DNA from: Verrucomicrobiota bacterium
GTDB taxonomy: Bacteria > Verrucomicrobiota > Verrucomicrobiia > Opitutales > Opitutaceae
Assembly (NCBI GenBank): GCA_026398135.1
Contig: JAPLTN010000054.1
Coordinates: 1 to 53,328, forward strand
Length of the DNA stretch: 53,328 nucleotides
Direction: 5' to 3'
In this document: positions 18,008-26,729 of the stretch, in pieces
How positions within the stretch are numbered: position 1 is the stretch's first letter
Layout: each line of letters starts with the position of its first letter
Translations under genes and position numbers: made by a program
The notes under the pieces: generated by a model
Database searches by the model: none
The model's input: the letters and a program-made list of their open reading frames with translations, nothing else
Told to the model about the DNA's origin: nothing

Positions 18008-19945
18008 GACGGGTTTGGCCGGGGCGGCGGGGGCGGCGGGTTTTTCGATTTTCACCGGGAGGGCGCGGGTGGCGACTTCGTGTTTCACGCGCTCCAGGAA
18101 GGCGCCGAAGGGCAGCACGCCTTCGTCGCCCTTGGCGCGGCTGCGCACGGAGACGGATTGCGCCTCGGCCTCTTTTTGGCCGACCACGAGCATGTAGGGC
18201 ACCTTGGCCAGTTCGGCGCGGCGGAGCTTGGCCCCGACCTTGTCGGCATCGTCGTCGAGGGTGACGCGCAGGCCGGCCTCGCGTAGTTGGTTAAACACTT
18301 CGCGGGCGTAGTCGTTTACCTTTTCCGAGATGGGGGCGATGCGCACTTGCTCGGGGGCGAGCCAGACGGGGAAGTCGCCGGCGAAGTGTTCGATGAGCAC
18401 GCCGCAGAAGCGCTCCATGGAGCCGAAGGGCGCGCGGTGCACCATGACGGGGCGGTGTTTGTTGCCGTCGGCGCCGATGTAGTGGAGGTCGAATCGCACG
18501 GGGAGCACGTAGTCCACCTGCACGGTGCCGAGCTGCCATTCGCGGCCGATCACGTCTTTGATGACGAAGTCGATCTTGGGGCCGTAGAAGGCGGCCTCGC
18601 CGGGCTCCTCGGTGAAGGGGACCCCGAGGGTGGCGGCGGCGGTGCGGCAGGCGGCCTCGGCGATGTCCCACTTGGCGGGGTCGCCGGTGAACTTGTTGCC
18701 ATCGGGGTCGCGCAGGCCGACGCGCACGCGGTAGTCGGCCATGCCGAGGGTGGTGAGCACGGTTTTCACCAGGCTCAGGCAGCCGAGGACTTCGGCGGCG
18801 ACTTGGTCCTCGGTGCAGAAGAGGTGGGCGTCGTCCTGGGTGAAGCCGCGCACGCGGGTCATGCCGTTGAGTTCGCCGGATTGTTCCCAGCGGTAAACGG
18901 TGCCGAACTCGGCGAGGCGCACGGGCAGGTCGCGGTAGGAGTGGGGCTGGGAGGCGAAGATCTTGATGTGGTGCGGGCAGTTCATCGGCTTCAGGAGGAA
19001 GCCGTCGAGGAGCTGGGTGGGGTCCTTGATGCGGTCTTCGCCGATCACGGTTTTGCCGGCGCGCTCGTTGATGCCGGCGGCGAAGGAGGCGGAGACGGCT
19101 TCGAGGCGGGCGGTCATCTCGGCGCAACCGCACCCGGCGGCGGCGATGGAGGCGAGCTGGTCGGGCTCGATGATGGCGGGGAACTGCGACTCCTTGTAGT
19201 AGGGGAAGTGGCCCGAGGTCTTGTAGAGGGCGAGTTTGCCGATGTGGGGGGTGAATACCTGGGAGTAGCCCTGCTTGCGGAGCTCTTCGGAGATGAAAGT
19301 TTGCAGTTCCTGGCGCACGGTCGCGCCCTTCGGGGTCCAGAGGATGAGGCCCTGGCCAACGTCTTCGTCGATGTGGAAGAGCTGGAGGTCTTTGCCGAGT
19401 TTGCGGTGGTCGCGCAGCTTGGCCTGCTCCTGGCGTTCGAGGTATTGGGCGAGTTCGTCCTTGGTGGCGAAGGCGGTGCCGTAGATGCGTTGGAGCTGTT
19501 TGTTTTTCTCGTCGCCGCGATGGTAGGCGCCGGCGATGGAGAGCAGTTTGAAGGCTTTGACGCCCTTGGTGTAGCGGACGTGGGTGCCGGCACAGAGGTC
19601 CATGAATTCGCCGTTTTCGTAAAAGGAAATGGCCTCGCCCTCGGGGATGTCGGCGAGGCGGCCGAGTTTGTAGCGCTCCTGGCCGCGGGCGGTGATGATG
19701 GCAGCGGCTTCCTCGCGGGAGACTTCCTTGCGGCGGAAGGGCTGGTTTTCCTCGATGACTTTTTTCATTTCGACTTCGAGTTTGGCGAGGTCGTCGAGGG
19801 TGAGTTTGTGGTCGAGATCGATGTCGTAGTAAAAGCCGGTGTCGGTCGGCGGGCCGATGTCGAGTTTGGCGTCGGGGTAAACGCGCAGAATGGCGGTGGC
19901 CAGGATGTGGGAGGCGCTGTGGCGGATCTCTTGGAGGGGGGACAT
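18005..19945 (-). CDS. thrS: Threonyl-tRNA synthetase lacking the TGS domain
   Basis: 646 residues. It charges tRNA-Thr with threonine in the cytoplasm. The editing domain begins almost at the N-terminus (H-S-A-S-H-I-L near residue 9; C-A-G-T-H-V near 118). The catalytic core has P-M-N-C-P-H-H (about 320), motif 2 R-V-R-G-F-T-Q-D-D-A-H and motif 3 V-H-R-A-P-F-G-S-M-E-R; these supply the Cys/His/His zinc ligands. The anticodon-binding domain follows, with a Pro/Ala/Lys tail. Compared with E. coli ThrRS, the ~60-residue N-terminal TGS domain is absent. About 52 extra residues lie between T-G-H-F and P-M-N-C, including G-C-G-C-A-E (about residue 272). The upstream 150 bp are heptamer repeats, not a lost TGS. 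No Shine-Dalgarno is visible. The stop codon is the end of a palindromic element. Confidence 0.97.
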   Translation of the reverse strand: MSPLQEIRHSASHILATAILRVYPDAKLDIGPPTDTGFYYDIDLDHKLTLDDLAKLEVEMKKVIEENQPFRRKEVSREEAAAIITARGQERYKLGRLADIPEGEAISFYENGEFMDLCAGTHVRYTKGVKAFKLLSIAGAYHRGDEKNKQLQRIYGTAFATKDELAQYLERQEQAKLRDHRKLGKDLQLFHIDEDVGQGLILWTPKGATVRQELQTFISEELRKQGYSQVFTPHIGKLALYKTSGHFPYYKESQFPAIIEPDQLASIAAAGCGCAEMTARLEAVSASFAAGINERAGKTVIGEDRIKDPTQLLDGFLLKPMNCPHHIKIFASQPHSYRDLPVRLAEFGTVYRWEQSGELNGMTRVRGFTQDDAHLFCTEDQVAAEVLGCLSLVKTVLTTLGMADYRVRVGLRDPDGNKFTGDPAKWDIAEAACRTAAATLGVPFTEEPGEAAFYGPKIDFVIKDVIGREWQLGTVQVDYVLPVRFDLHYIGADGNKHRPVMVHRAPFGSMERFCGVLIEHFAGDFPVWLAPEQVRIAPISEKVNDYAREVFNQLREAGLRVTLDDDADKVGAKLRRAELAKVPYMLVVGQKEAEAQSVSVRSRAKGDEGVLPFGAFLERVKHEVATRALPVKIEKPAAPAAPAKPV

Positions 19946-19957
19946 GGGTTTGGAAAA

Positions 19958-20064
19958 GTAGTGAGTAGCGAGTAGCGAGGAGTGGTGGAAAGTAGCGAGT
20001 AGCGAGTAGTGAGTAGTGAGGAGTGGTGGAAAGTAGTGAGTAGCGAGTAGTGAGTAGCGAGTAG
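19958..20064. repeat. Heptamer tandem repeats upstream of thrS
   Basis: Variants of GTAGCGA and GTAGTGA follow one another, interrupted twice by GGAGTGGTGGAAA. The tract lies between the cysS stop and the thrS start, in the thrS leader. Confidence 0.85.
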
Positions 20065-20099
20065 GTCGGAAGTTTGGGATGCTCGCTCCTCACTCCTCG

Positions 20100-21464
20100 C
20101 TACTCTTCACGCAGTTCGTATCCGTCTTTGCGGTCGAGCATGGTCCAGCCGAGGGCGGCGATGGCGCCGCGCAGGCGGTCGGCTTCGGCCCAGTTTTTGG
20201 CGGCTTTGGCGGCCCAGCGTTGTTCGGCCAACGCGGTGACTTCGGCGGGAGTTTCCACCTTGGGCGCGGCGGGCTCGGTGAGATCGAGACCGAGGGCGAA
20301 GAGCAGGCGGTCGAAGGCGGCGGGATTGACTCCGGCCGGACCGGCGTGGAGGGCGGTGAAGACGATGCCGAGGGCTTGGGGCGTGTTGAGGTCGTCCTGG
20401 AGCGCGGCGAGGGCGGGGGCGAAAGGATCGGCGGTGCCGCCGGGCTGGAGCGCGGTTCGGAATTGCCGGAGTTGGGCGAGGGCTTTTTCGGCGGCGTGGA
20501 GGGAATCGAGGGTGAAGTTGAGTTGTTTGCGCGGGTGGCCGGAGAGCAGGGCGTAGCGGAGGGCGGCGGGTGTGTGGCCCATTTCGCGGAGCTGGTCGAG
20601 GGTGTAGAGATTGCCGAGCGACTTGCTCATCTTTTTGCCGTCCACCAGCAGGTGTTCGCTGTGATACCAATGGTGGGCGAAGGTGGTGCCGTTGCAGCAC
20701 TGGCTCTGGGCGATCTCGTTTTCGTGGTGGGGGAAGAGCAGGTCCACGCCGCCGGTGTGGAGATCGATGGTGTCGCCGAGGTGTTTCTTGCTCATGGCGC
20801 TGCACTCGATGTGCCAGCCGGGGCGGCCCTGGCCCCACGGGGAGGGCCAGAAGTTGTCGCCGTCCTCGGGTTTGTGGCCCTTCCAGAGGGCGAAGTCGGA
20901 GCCGTCCTCCTTTTCGTCGTCGGCCTGGCCCTGGGGTTTGCCGGAGAGGGCGGAGCCGAGGCGGAGTTCGCGTTCCTTGACGCGGGAAAGCGCGCCGTAG
21001 CCGTCGAAGGAGGTGACTTTGAAGTAAACCGAGCCGTCGTCGGTGCGGTAGGCGTGGCCGCGTTTTTCGAGGGCGGCGATCATGTCGATCTGCTCGGGAA
21101 TGTGGCCGGTGGCGGTGGGCTCGACGTGGGGCGGCAGGCAGTTGAGCGCGGCGCAGTCGGCGTGGAATTTATCGGTCCATTGCTTGGTGACCTCGGCCAG
21201 CGGGCGGCCCTCCTCGCGGGCGCGGCGGATCGTTTTGTCGTCCACGTCGGTGAGGTTGCGCACGTGTTTCACCTTGGCCGGGCCGAAATCGAGTTCGAGC
21301 AGGCGGCGGAGGAGGTCGTTGACCACGAAGGTGCGGAAGTTGCCGATGTGGGCCGGGGCGTAAACGGTCGGGCCGCAGTTGTAGAAACGGTAAACGCCGT
21401 CGGGGTGGGCAGGGGCGAGGGGGCGCGGGCTGCGGGAGAGAGAGTCGTGGAGCGTAATGGGCAT
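20100..21464 (-). CDS. cysS: Cysteinyl-tRNA synthetase
   Basis: 454 residues from the ATG at 21464; the frame extends 23 codons further up, but that extension is low-complexity repeat and has no family match. It charges tRNA-Cys. The class I signatures are F-Y-N-C-G-P-T-V-Y with the zinc Cys, the HIGH motif as [13 protein letters not shown] with the second zinc Cys, H-H-E-N-E-I-A-Q-S, and K-M-S-K-S in [11 protein letters not shown]. The C-terminal helical tRNA-binding part is complete. Length is close to the family norm (about 460). thrS lies about 150 bp downstream on the same strand, so the two synthetases may share a transcript; hemB diverges upstream. Confidence 0.97.
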   Translation of the reverse strand: MPITLHDSLSRSPRPLAPAHPDGVYRFYNCGPTVYAPAHIGNFRTFVVNDLLRRLLELDFGPAKVKHVRNLTDVDDKTIRRAREEGRPLAEVTKQWTDKFHADCAALNCLPPHVEPTATGHIPEQIDMIAALEKRGHAYRTDDGSVYFKVTSFDGYGALSRVKERELRLGSALSGKPQGQADDEKEDGSDFALWKGHKPEDGDNFWPSPWGQGRPGWHIECSAMSKKHLGDTIDLHTGGVDLLFPHHENEIAQSQCCNGTTFAHHWYHSEHLLVDGKKMSKSLGNLYTLDQLREMGHTPAALRYALLSGHPRKQLNFTLDSLHAAEKALAQLRQFRTALQPGGTADPFAPALAALQDDLNTPQALGIVFTALHAGPAGVNPAAFDRLLFALGLDLTEPAAPKVETPAEVTALAEQRWAAKAAKNWAEADRLRGAIAALGWTMLDRKDGYELREE

Positions 21465-21470
21465 GGGTCT

Positions 21471-21530
21471 GGAGCTGGGAGCGTGGAGCGTGGAGCGTGG
21501 AGCGGGGAGCTGGGAGCACGGAGGAGGGAG
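21471..21530. repeat. GGAGCGT-type short tandem repeats upstream of cysS
   Basis: Repeats of GGAGCGT, GGAGCTG and GGAGCAC run head to tail in the cysS leader. Together with the thrS leader repeats, this gives both synthetase genes purine-rich direct-repeat leaders. The rest of the 250-bp cysS-hemB divergent gap shows no recognisable motif. Confidence 0.7.
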
Positions 21531-21714
21531 CAAGGAAAAGCTCCGGCGAAGGCGCGCGAAGGAGGGCGCGGTCGCGAAAACTGGGTCGCCGAAAGATCGG
21601 GCTTACACGGCAACCGCAGGCCGCGTAGTTCGCCAGGTGGCGACCTCCCGGACGCAAGCAGTGTAAAATCGTGTAGCGAGTGGACGCATGGCGTGCTTTA
21701 GGTAAGCGATAAAC

Positions 21715-22731
21715 ATGCCTACACCCGCCTCCTTCAAGCTCGATTTGCCGGTTCGTCCACGTCGTCTGCGTCGCACTGCTGCGCGGCGTGAATTGGTCCG
21801 TGAGTGTGCGGTGCGCGCGTCGGATTTGATCGCGCCGCTTTTTGTGGTCGAGGGGCGGGCCGCGCCCGAGGAAATCGCGTCGATGCCGGGGCAGTTTCGG
21901 CTTAACGTCGCGGACCTCGTAAAGGAGTGTCGCACGCTCTGGAAACTCGGGGTCAAGGCGGTGGCGCTTTTCCCCAGGCTGGACCCCGCTTTGAAGGACG
22001 CCGAAGGCACGGAGGAGTTGAACGAAGAAGGATTGATTTTGCGGGCGGTGCGGGCGGTGAAAAAAGCCGTGCCTGAACTGGTGGTGATCACCGACGTGGC
22101 GCTCGACCCCTATACCAGCCACGGACACGACGGGGTTTTGAATACGGCGGGTGACGACGTGGACAACGACCGCACGGTCGCGCGTTTGGCGGCGATGGCG
22201 GTGCGGCAGGCGCGGGCGGGGGTGGATTTCGTGGCCCCGAGCGACATGATGGACGGCCGGGTGGGGGCGATTCGCGCGGCGCTGGATGCGGCGGGATTTA
22301 CCGAGACGGCGATTCTGGCGTATTCGGTGAAATTCAACTCGGCCTACTACGGGCCGTTCCGCGATGCGGTGGGCAGTTCGCAGGCGGCGGGCACCAAGTT
22401 GCTGAGCAAGGCGACTTATCAGCTCGATCCGGCGAATCGGCGCGCGGCGCTGGCCGAGGCGGTGCTGGATGCCGCCGAGGGCGCGGACATCCTTATGGTG
22501 AAGCCGGCGGGTGCGTATCTGGACATTATCCGCGATGTGCGGGAGCGGAGCGACAAGCTCCTGGCGGCCTACCAGGTGTCGGGCGAATACGCGCAGATCC
22601 ATGCGGCGGCGCGGCTGGGATGGTTGAACCTGGAGCGCACGCGGGACGAGTCGCTGCTGGCGATCAAGCGGGCGGGCGCGGATCTGATTTTGACCTACTT
22701 CGCCAAAGACGTGGCGCGGGCGTTGGCGTGA
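21715..22731 (+). CDS. hemB: Porphobilinogen synthase (delta-aminolevulinate dehydratase)
   Basis: 338 residues. It condenses two 5-aminolevulinate molecules to porphobilinogen in tetrapyrrole synthesis. The two active-site lysines are present: K206 in Y-S-V-K-F-N-S-A-Y-Y-G-P-F-R and K263 (Schiff base) in L-M-V-K-P-A-G-A-Y-L-D. The metal-site region reads D127-V-A-L-D131-P-Y-T-S-H-G-H-D139-G: the three zinc cysteines of the E. coli enzyme are replaced by aspartates, as in Pseudomonas-type magnesium-dependent enzymes. Length is normal. It diverges from cysS and is followed by palindromes, so it is probably monocistronic. Confidence 0.97.
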   Translation: MPTPASFKLDLPVRPRRLRRTAARRELVRECAVRASDLIAPLFVVEGRAAPEEIASMPGQFRLNVADLVKECRTLWKLGVKAVALFPRLDPALKDAEGTEELNEEGLILRAVRAVKKAVPELVVITDVALDPYTSHGHDGVLNTAGDDVDNDRTVARLAAMAVRQARAGVDFVAPSDMMDGRVGAIRAALDAAGFTETAILAYSVKFNSAYYGPFRDAVGSSQAAGTKLLSKATYQLDPANRRAALAEAVLDAAEGADILMVKPAGAYLDIIRDVRERSDKLLAAYQVSGEYAQIHAAARLGWLNLERTRDESLLAIKRAGADLILTYFAKDVARALA

Positions 22732-22752
22732 TGGGCGGGGCTTTCGGAGGGC

Positions 22753-22769
22753 ACCGGTCGGCGACCGGT
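22753..22769. repeat. 17-bp palindrome ACCGGTCGGCGACCGGT, copy 1
   Basis: Perfect 8-bp arms around a single central G, 22 bp after the hemB stop. It may act in hemB termination, but no T-run follows. Confidence 0.75.
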
Positions 22770-22782
22770 TCCGACGTCTAAA

Positions 22783-22807
22783 CCGAACCGGTCGGCGACC
22801 GGTTCGG
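22783..22807. repeat. Palindrome copy 2, extended to 12-bp arms
   Basis: Same 17-bp core as copy 1, extended on both sides to perfect 12-bp arms (CCGAACCGGTCG / CGACCGGTTCGG). Its right edge coincides with the point where homology of the LacI-family remnant ends. Confidence 0.75.
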
Positions 22808-22969
22808 GTAGCACAAGTATGCGGATGCGGCGCGCACCTTAGTCACCGTGTCGGCATGATAACGCGCCAGCTGCTCCGGCGTAGCACGCAGGATGTCGGC
22901 GGCGGTGGTGACACTGACGCCGGCGCGGGCGGCGACGCTTTTCAAAGTGGGGCGGGAAGGATGATGCAT
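22808..22969 (-). pseudogene. Remnant of a LacI-family regulator (HTH only)
   Basis: From the ATG at 22969 about 54 codons read as a LacI-type DNA-binding head: T-L-K-S-V-A-A-R-A-G-V-S-V-T-T-A-A-D-I-L. A hinge-like continuation follows (V-R-A-A-S-A-Y-L-C-Y-P-N-R, cf. L-G-Y-x-P-N). The frame then enters the palindrome at 22807 and stops at 22778; the 270-residue effector domain is missing, and hemB follows on the other strand. It is interpreted as a gene fragment left by a deletion or insertion at the palindrome. Expression as a mini-repressor cannot be excluded. The 155 bp upstream (22970-23125) show nothing recognisable. Confidence 0.6.
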
Positions 22970-23125
22970 GTGAACCCGGGGGGGGAACTGAGTGGAGTAA
23001 TCAGGGAAAGCTTAATTCGGAGCAAATTCGGAGCACCAAAACCAGACACCAAGTAGCACGACCGGCAATGCGAGCCCGATCCGAAGGTGGTCATTCGACT
23101 CACTGGATCAGGGCGCTTCTGGGTT

Positions 23126-23410
23126 TCAACTTGCCGAAAGCCGGGGTCCGGTCTGGAGCTCCAAATCGGTCAGAAAGGCGAGGGCGTGGGCGCGGCTTGT
23201 GCCGCACATTTCTTCGGTGGGGCGCAGGCTGAGACATACCGCCGGTCGTTCGGGGCGGCCGAAGAGCGCGCAGCGCAGATCGGGCAGGAGTTGCACGCAC
23301 GGCACGCCTGCCGGCTTGCCCAGCGGCATGCCGGGGATGGGGGACGAGATCGAGGGCGCGATGCAGCAGGCGGCGCACTCAGCCCGACAGGCCAGCGGAG
23401 TGTGCTTCAT
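23126..23410 (-). CDS. YkgJ-family cysteine-cluster protein
   Basis: 94 residues. It has the YkgJ/CxxCxxCC pattern: C8-R-A-E-C-A-A-C-C-I-A-P-S-I-S, P-G-M-P-L-G-K-P-A-G-V, a central R-C-A-L-F-G-x-P-E-R-P and a final E-M-C-G. The cysteines are predicted to bind Zn or Fe-S; the biochemical role of the family is unknown. It starts 9 bp after the end of the DUF748 gene on the same strand, so the two probably form an operon. Confidence 0.88.
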   Translation of the reverse strand: MKHTPLACRAECAACCIAPSISSPIPGMPLGKPAGVPCVQLLPDLRCALFGRPERPAVCLSLRPTEEMCGTSRAHALAFLTDLELQTGPRLSAS

Positions 23411-23419
23411 GGGCGGGTT

Positions 23420-26400
23420 TTACTTCAGATTTAAGCGGGTCTTCAGGCCGCCATCACTGCTGGGGGCGAGGAAGACGCGCTCGCTGGCGATGCCGCCTTT
23501 TTCCAAGAACCAACTCCGGATCGCCTGCGCCCGGGCGTCGCCAAGTTGTTGCACCTCGGCGTCGGTGATGCGGATCTGGCCGAGTAATTGCGTTTCCATT
23601 TCGGCCACCGAAATGGCGGAAGGCGCGGGTTGGGGCGAAGCGGCCGGATCGGGCAGGGCTTGCGCGCCAGGGGCCGGGGCTGCGTCGGGCGGCTTGGCGG
23701 CTCCGCGATTGAAGTCCGGGCGAAAGCGCGTGATTCGGCCGATGGTGCGGGGGCGAAGCGAAGCATCGGCGACTTTGGGCGCGGTAATCAGAGGCACGGA
23801 AACCTTCATGGCGTCGCCGTTTGCGCTGGTTGGCGGCGTCGAATCCCGGTTCAGGGCAGGGAAGGCGGCGGCGTACAGTTTGGTCAGTATGGCCGCGCGT
23901 TGCTCCGGGGTGATTTCGAGCGAATCAGCCGCCGGGGTGGTGGTGGCGGTCACAGGGCTTTCCGCGTTGAGGGCCGTGCGGATCGAGCGTTCCAGACGGC
24001 TTCGACGCAGCGCAACCAAGTCGGGCACTGGGCTGAAACCTCCAACAATATCCAAGGAGAGTGCGGGGCGGGAGTTGAGTGCCTTGGCCACGGTCTGGAG
24101 TTTTTTCTCCGCCGCCTCATCCAGTTCGGTGGACCCCGGGGCGAACTCTTGCCAGCCCAGTTCTTCCCCGCCGCCGCCAAAGGCCGCGCCGAGCAGGGAA
24201 AACGGCGAGGTGGCCGCTTTGCTGAGGATGTTAACAAGTACGCGGCCGACGACGCGGCCGATCTTGAATTCGGGGTCGTCGAGGCTGCCCTTCACCGGAA
24301 CGTCGATTACGATTTTTCCTTGGGTATCGCGTAACAACGCCAGGGCTAAACCGACCGGCAGTTTGGTGGCGTCTGGGCTGTTGGTTTTTTCGCCGAGGAA
24401 AAACTGGTCGAGCGTCACCACGTTGCTGGCGTCGATTTTCCGGTCTTGGAGCCGGGCTTTGACCGCGACGTTGAGATTGCCGCGCGCCAGGGTGCGGCCG
24501 GCGTATTTGCCGATGTAGGGTCCGGCGCCGGGCTGCAGGTCGATGCCCTTGAAGTCCACGTTCACGTCCACGAAGGCGGGGCGGCCGAGCGGGTTGAGTT
24601 TGCCGGTGATGGTGACGGGGGCGACGCCATCGACTTTACCCTTCAGACTGACCTCGGCCCGGCCGAGGGCGGCGGCGGAGAGGCCGGTGATGGCGCCGGA
24701 AAACTCCGTGATCGCGGCACGCGCGGCCGGGCGGATGGACCGGTCTTCAAAGCGAAAAGCGGCCTGCTCGAACGAGAAGCGGTCGATGGTGATGCCCAGT
24801 GGCTCGGCGACGGGACTGCCCGGGACGGTCACCGTGGCTTCGCTCGCGGATGCGGGTGCGGTGGAGGTCTGGGCCACGGAGGCGATGCTCAAGGTGCCGT
24901 CGGGCTCGATGCGCACCGAGGCGGTGGGCTCGACGAAGCGAATCTCATCGGCGTGGAAGGAGAACGGGGCGCTGGTGAGCTTGATTCCGGTGACGGCCAG
25001 ATCGGTCCATTTGAGGAAATCCTCGGATAACTTGCCATCGACCACGGAGACATCGCCGAGGCCGAAGTCGCCGGTGAAGCTGGCGACGCCGTCGCGCAGG
25101 GTGGCGCGGCCCCGGGTGCGCAGAAAGCCGTCGGCAAGGCGCACGTTGACCAGCGGTTCGAGGTAGGGGCTGGAGTTGGCGAGGGCGAGGTGTTCGAGCG
25201 TGATGGCCAGATCCGCCGCCAGGGGTTGCGGGATCACGGTGCCGGTCAGGGCGATGCGGCCATCGCGCGGGAGCTTGATCCCCAGTTCGAGCGGCAGGGC
25301 GCGGTCGAGCTTGGTCGAGTCGAGGTCGCGCACAGTGAGGGTGAGGTCGTCGATGCGTTGTTCGACGTGGCGCGCAGTCGTGAGGTCGGCGGCGTCGATC
25401 CGGACTCCGGATACGCTGATTTCGCCGATTGTGACTGCGGGTTGGAGCGGCGAGGAGACCAGGCCTGGGGCGGCGGCGGGGTGGGGGGCTTTGGCGGCCA
25501 GGGCGCGAGCGGAGCCGGGTTTGGGTTCAAACAAACGCAGCAGGTCGATGCCGTTCGCGTCGCGCGCAGCTTTTAGGTCCACGCCCTCGATGGCGATTTT
25601 GGCGATGGCGGCGCGGCGGGCGATGGCGTCGGCATGGATGCCGGTGACGGCCAGGCGCTTGAGCACGAAGGCGTCGGTCGTGGCGCCGGGCGCGCCGATG
25701 CGCACCTCGCGCAGGATCACGCTGCCGTCGGCCAGGGTGAGCGCGGGGCCGTCCGGTTTTAGCTCGAAGGCGTAGCGGCCGGAGAAATCGACAAACGCCG
25801 AGTGAAGATCACCCACCAGCTGGTCGTCGAAGTAGGGCGTCAAGTGGGCGATATCGATGTTTTGCAGGAGCAGGTCGCCGCTGGATTTCACCGGATCGGC
25901 CGAGAGCTTTCCCTTCCAGACAAAGTGGGCTCCGGCCGAAGTGACGGCTTCGAACTGATAGGGCGCGTTGGGTTCGCCCACGGTGTGAAAGTCCTTAAGC
26001 GCGAAGGTGATAGGGCCGATACCGAGGGCGTAAGGCCGGTTGGCGGCGGCATCGTTGAACTGGATGCTGGCGTCGGAGACGGCGAGTTTGCCCACGAAAA
26101 CCGGAAAGGTTTTTTTGGGTGTGGTTTTAAGATTGGATGAAGCGGCGGGCGCGGGCCCGGATGAGACCGCCAGCTGGGCGAGGATGTCGTCGAAGTTGAA
26201 GCCGCCGGTTTTGGTGCGGTCGATGTGGGCCTTGAAGCCGTCCAAGGAAACTTCCTCCAGCCGCAGTTCGCCGGCGTAGAGGGAACTGGCGCTGAGGTTC
26301 ACGTGCAGGCGCCGCCAACCGGTGAAGACGCCTGTGCCCGGCGCGGCGTCGGCGATGGCAAAACCCTCGATGGTGGCGGAGAGGGCGAGGGGATTTAACT

Positions 26401-26629
26401 CGATCCGGTCTATGGTGACCGTGCGTCCGAGCCGGGCGGAAAGTTGTTTGATCGCCTGGGCCTTGGCGATGGGCGGCAGTCCGAAAAAGCCGAAGAGGAT
26501 CAGTAAAACCAAGGCACCAACGGCGATGAGGGAGCGCCGGAAGCGGCGGAAAAACGAGGGCCGGACGCCACGCGCGGCGCGAAGTTCTTGCAGGGAGGGC
26601 GCGGAGGCGGAGCGGCGGTTTTGGCTCAT
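23420..26629 (-). CDS. DUF748 / AsmA-like inner-membrane-anchored protein
   Basis: 1069 residues. A short basic cytoplasmic N-terminus is followed by one membrane helix (about residues 33-52; L-I-A-V-G-A-L-V-L-L-I-L-F-G). A long periplasmic DUF748 region of AsmA-type repeats comes next: R-T-V-T-I-D-R-I-E-L-N-P near 70, then many L-x-x-x-G-x-L-x-x-x-P segments. Near residue 830 an OmpA-like signature appears (F-A-P-G-S-T-E-L-D-E-A-A-E-K-K-L). AsmA-superfamily proteins form periplasm-spanning beta-grooves thought to carry or control envelope lipids; that role is inferred here. The last 150 residues are Pro/Ala-rich followed by a short helical tail. It is cotranscribed with the cysteine-cluster gene downstream. 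Confidence 0.9.
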   Translation of the reverse strand: MSQNRRSASAPSLQELRAARGVRPSFFRRFRRSLIAVGALVLLILFGFFGLPPIAKAQAIKQLSARLGRTVTIDRIELNPLALSATIEGFAIADAAPGTGVFTGWRRLHVNLSASSLYAGELRLEEVSLDGFKAHIDRTKTGGFNFDDILAQLAVSSGPAPAASSNLKTTPKKTFPVFVGKLAVSDASIQFNDAAANRPYALGIGPITFALKDFHTVGEPNAPYQFEAVTSAGAHFVWKGKLSADPVKSSGDLLLQNIDIAHLTPYFDDQLVGDLHSAFVDFSGRYAFELKPDGPALTLADGSVILREVRIGAPGATTDAFVLKRLAVTGIHADAIARRAAIAKIAIEGVDLKAARDANGIDLLRLFEPKPGSARALAAKAPHPAAAPGLVSSPLQPAVTIGEISVSGVRIDAADLTTARHVEQRIDDLTLTVRDLDSTKLDRALPLELGIKLPRDGRIALTGTVIPQPLAADLAITLEHLALANSSPYLEPLVNVRLADGFLRTRGRATLRDGVASFTGDFGLGDVSVVDGKLSEDFLKWTDLAVTGIKLTSAPFSFHADEIRFVEPTASVRIEPDGTLSIASVAQTSTAPASASEATVTVPGSPVAEPLGITIDRFSFEQAAFRFEDRSIRPAARAAITEFSGAITGLSAAALGRAEVSLKGKVDGVAPVTITGKLNPLGRPAFVDVNVDFKGIDLQPGAGPYIGKYAGRTLARGNLNVAVKARLQDRKIDASNVVTLDQFFLGEKTNSPDATKLPVGLALALLRDTQGKIVIDVPVKGSLDDPEFKIGRVVGRVLVNILSKAATSPFSLLGAAFGGGGEELGWQEFAPGSTELDEAAEKKLQTVAKALNSRPALSLDIVGGFSPVPDLVALRRSRLERSIRTALNAESPVTATTTPAADSLEITPEQRAAILTKLYAAAFPALNRDSTPPTSANGDAMKVSVPLITAPKVADASLRPRTIGRITRFRPDFNRGAAKPPDAAPAPGAQALPDPAASPQPAPSAISVAEMETQLLGQIRITDAEVQQLGDARAQAIRSWFLEKGGIASERVFLAPSSDGGLKTRLNLK

Positions 26630-26729
26630 GGAGCGGGCGACCCAAGCGCATCACGCTTCGCCCCGCAAGCCGCGCTTCGGCGGGGCTGGGCGAGAGGCGT
26701 TTTCGGAGCGGCGAATTTTCGCTTTCCGC

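Noticed and set aside
18287-19975. Long plus-strand open frame opposite thrS, and a similar one opposite cysS (20079-21701)
   Set aside because: Mirror frames of GC-rich genes; the translations are Gly/Ala/Val/Glu-rich without motifs, while the minus strand encodes clear synthetases.
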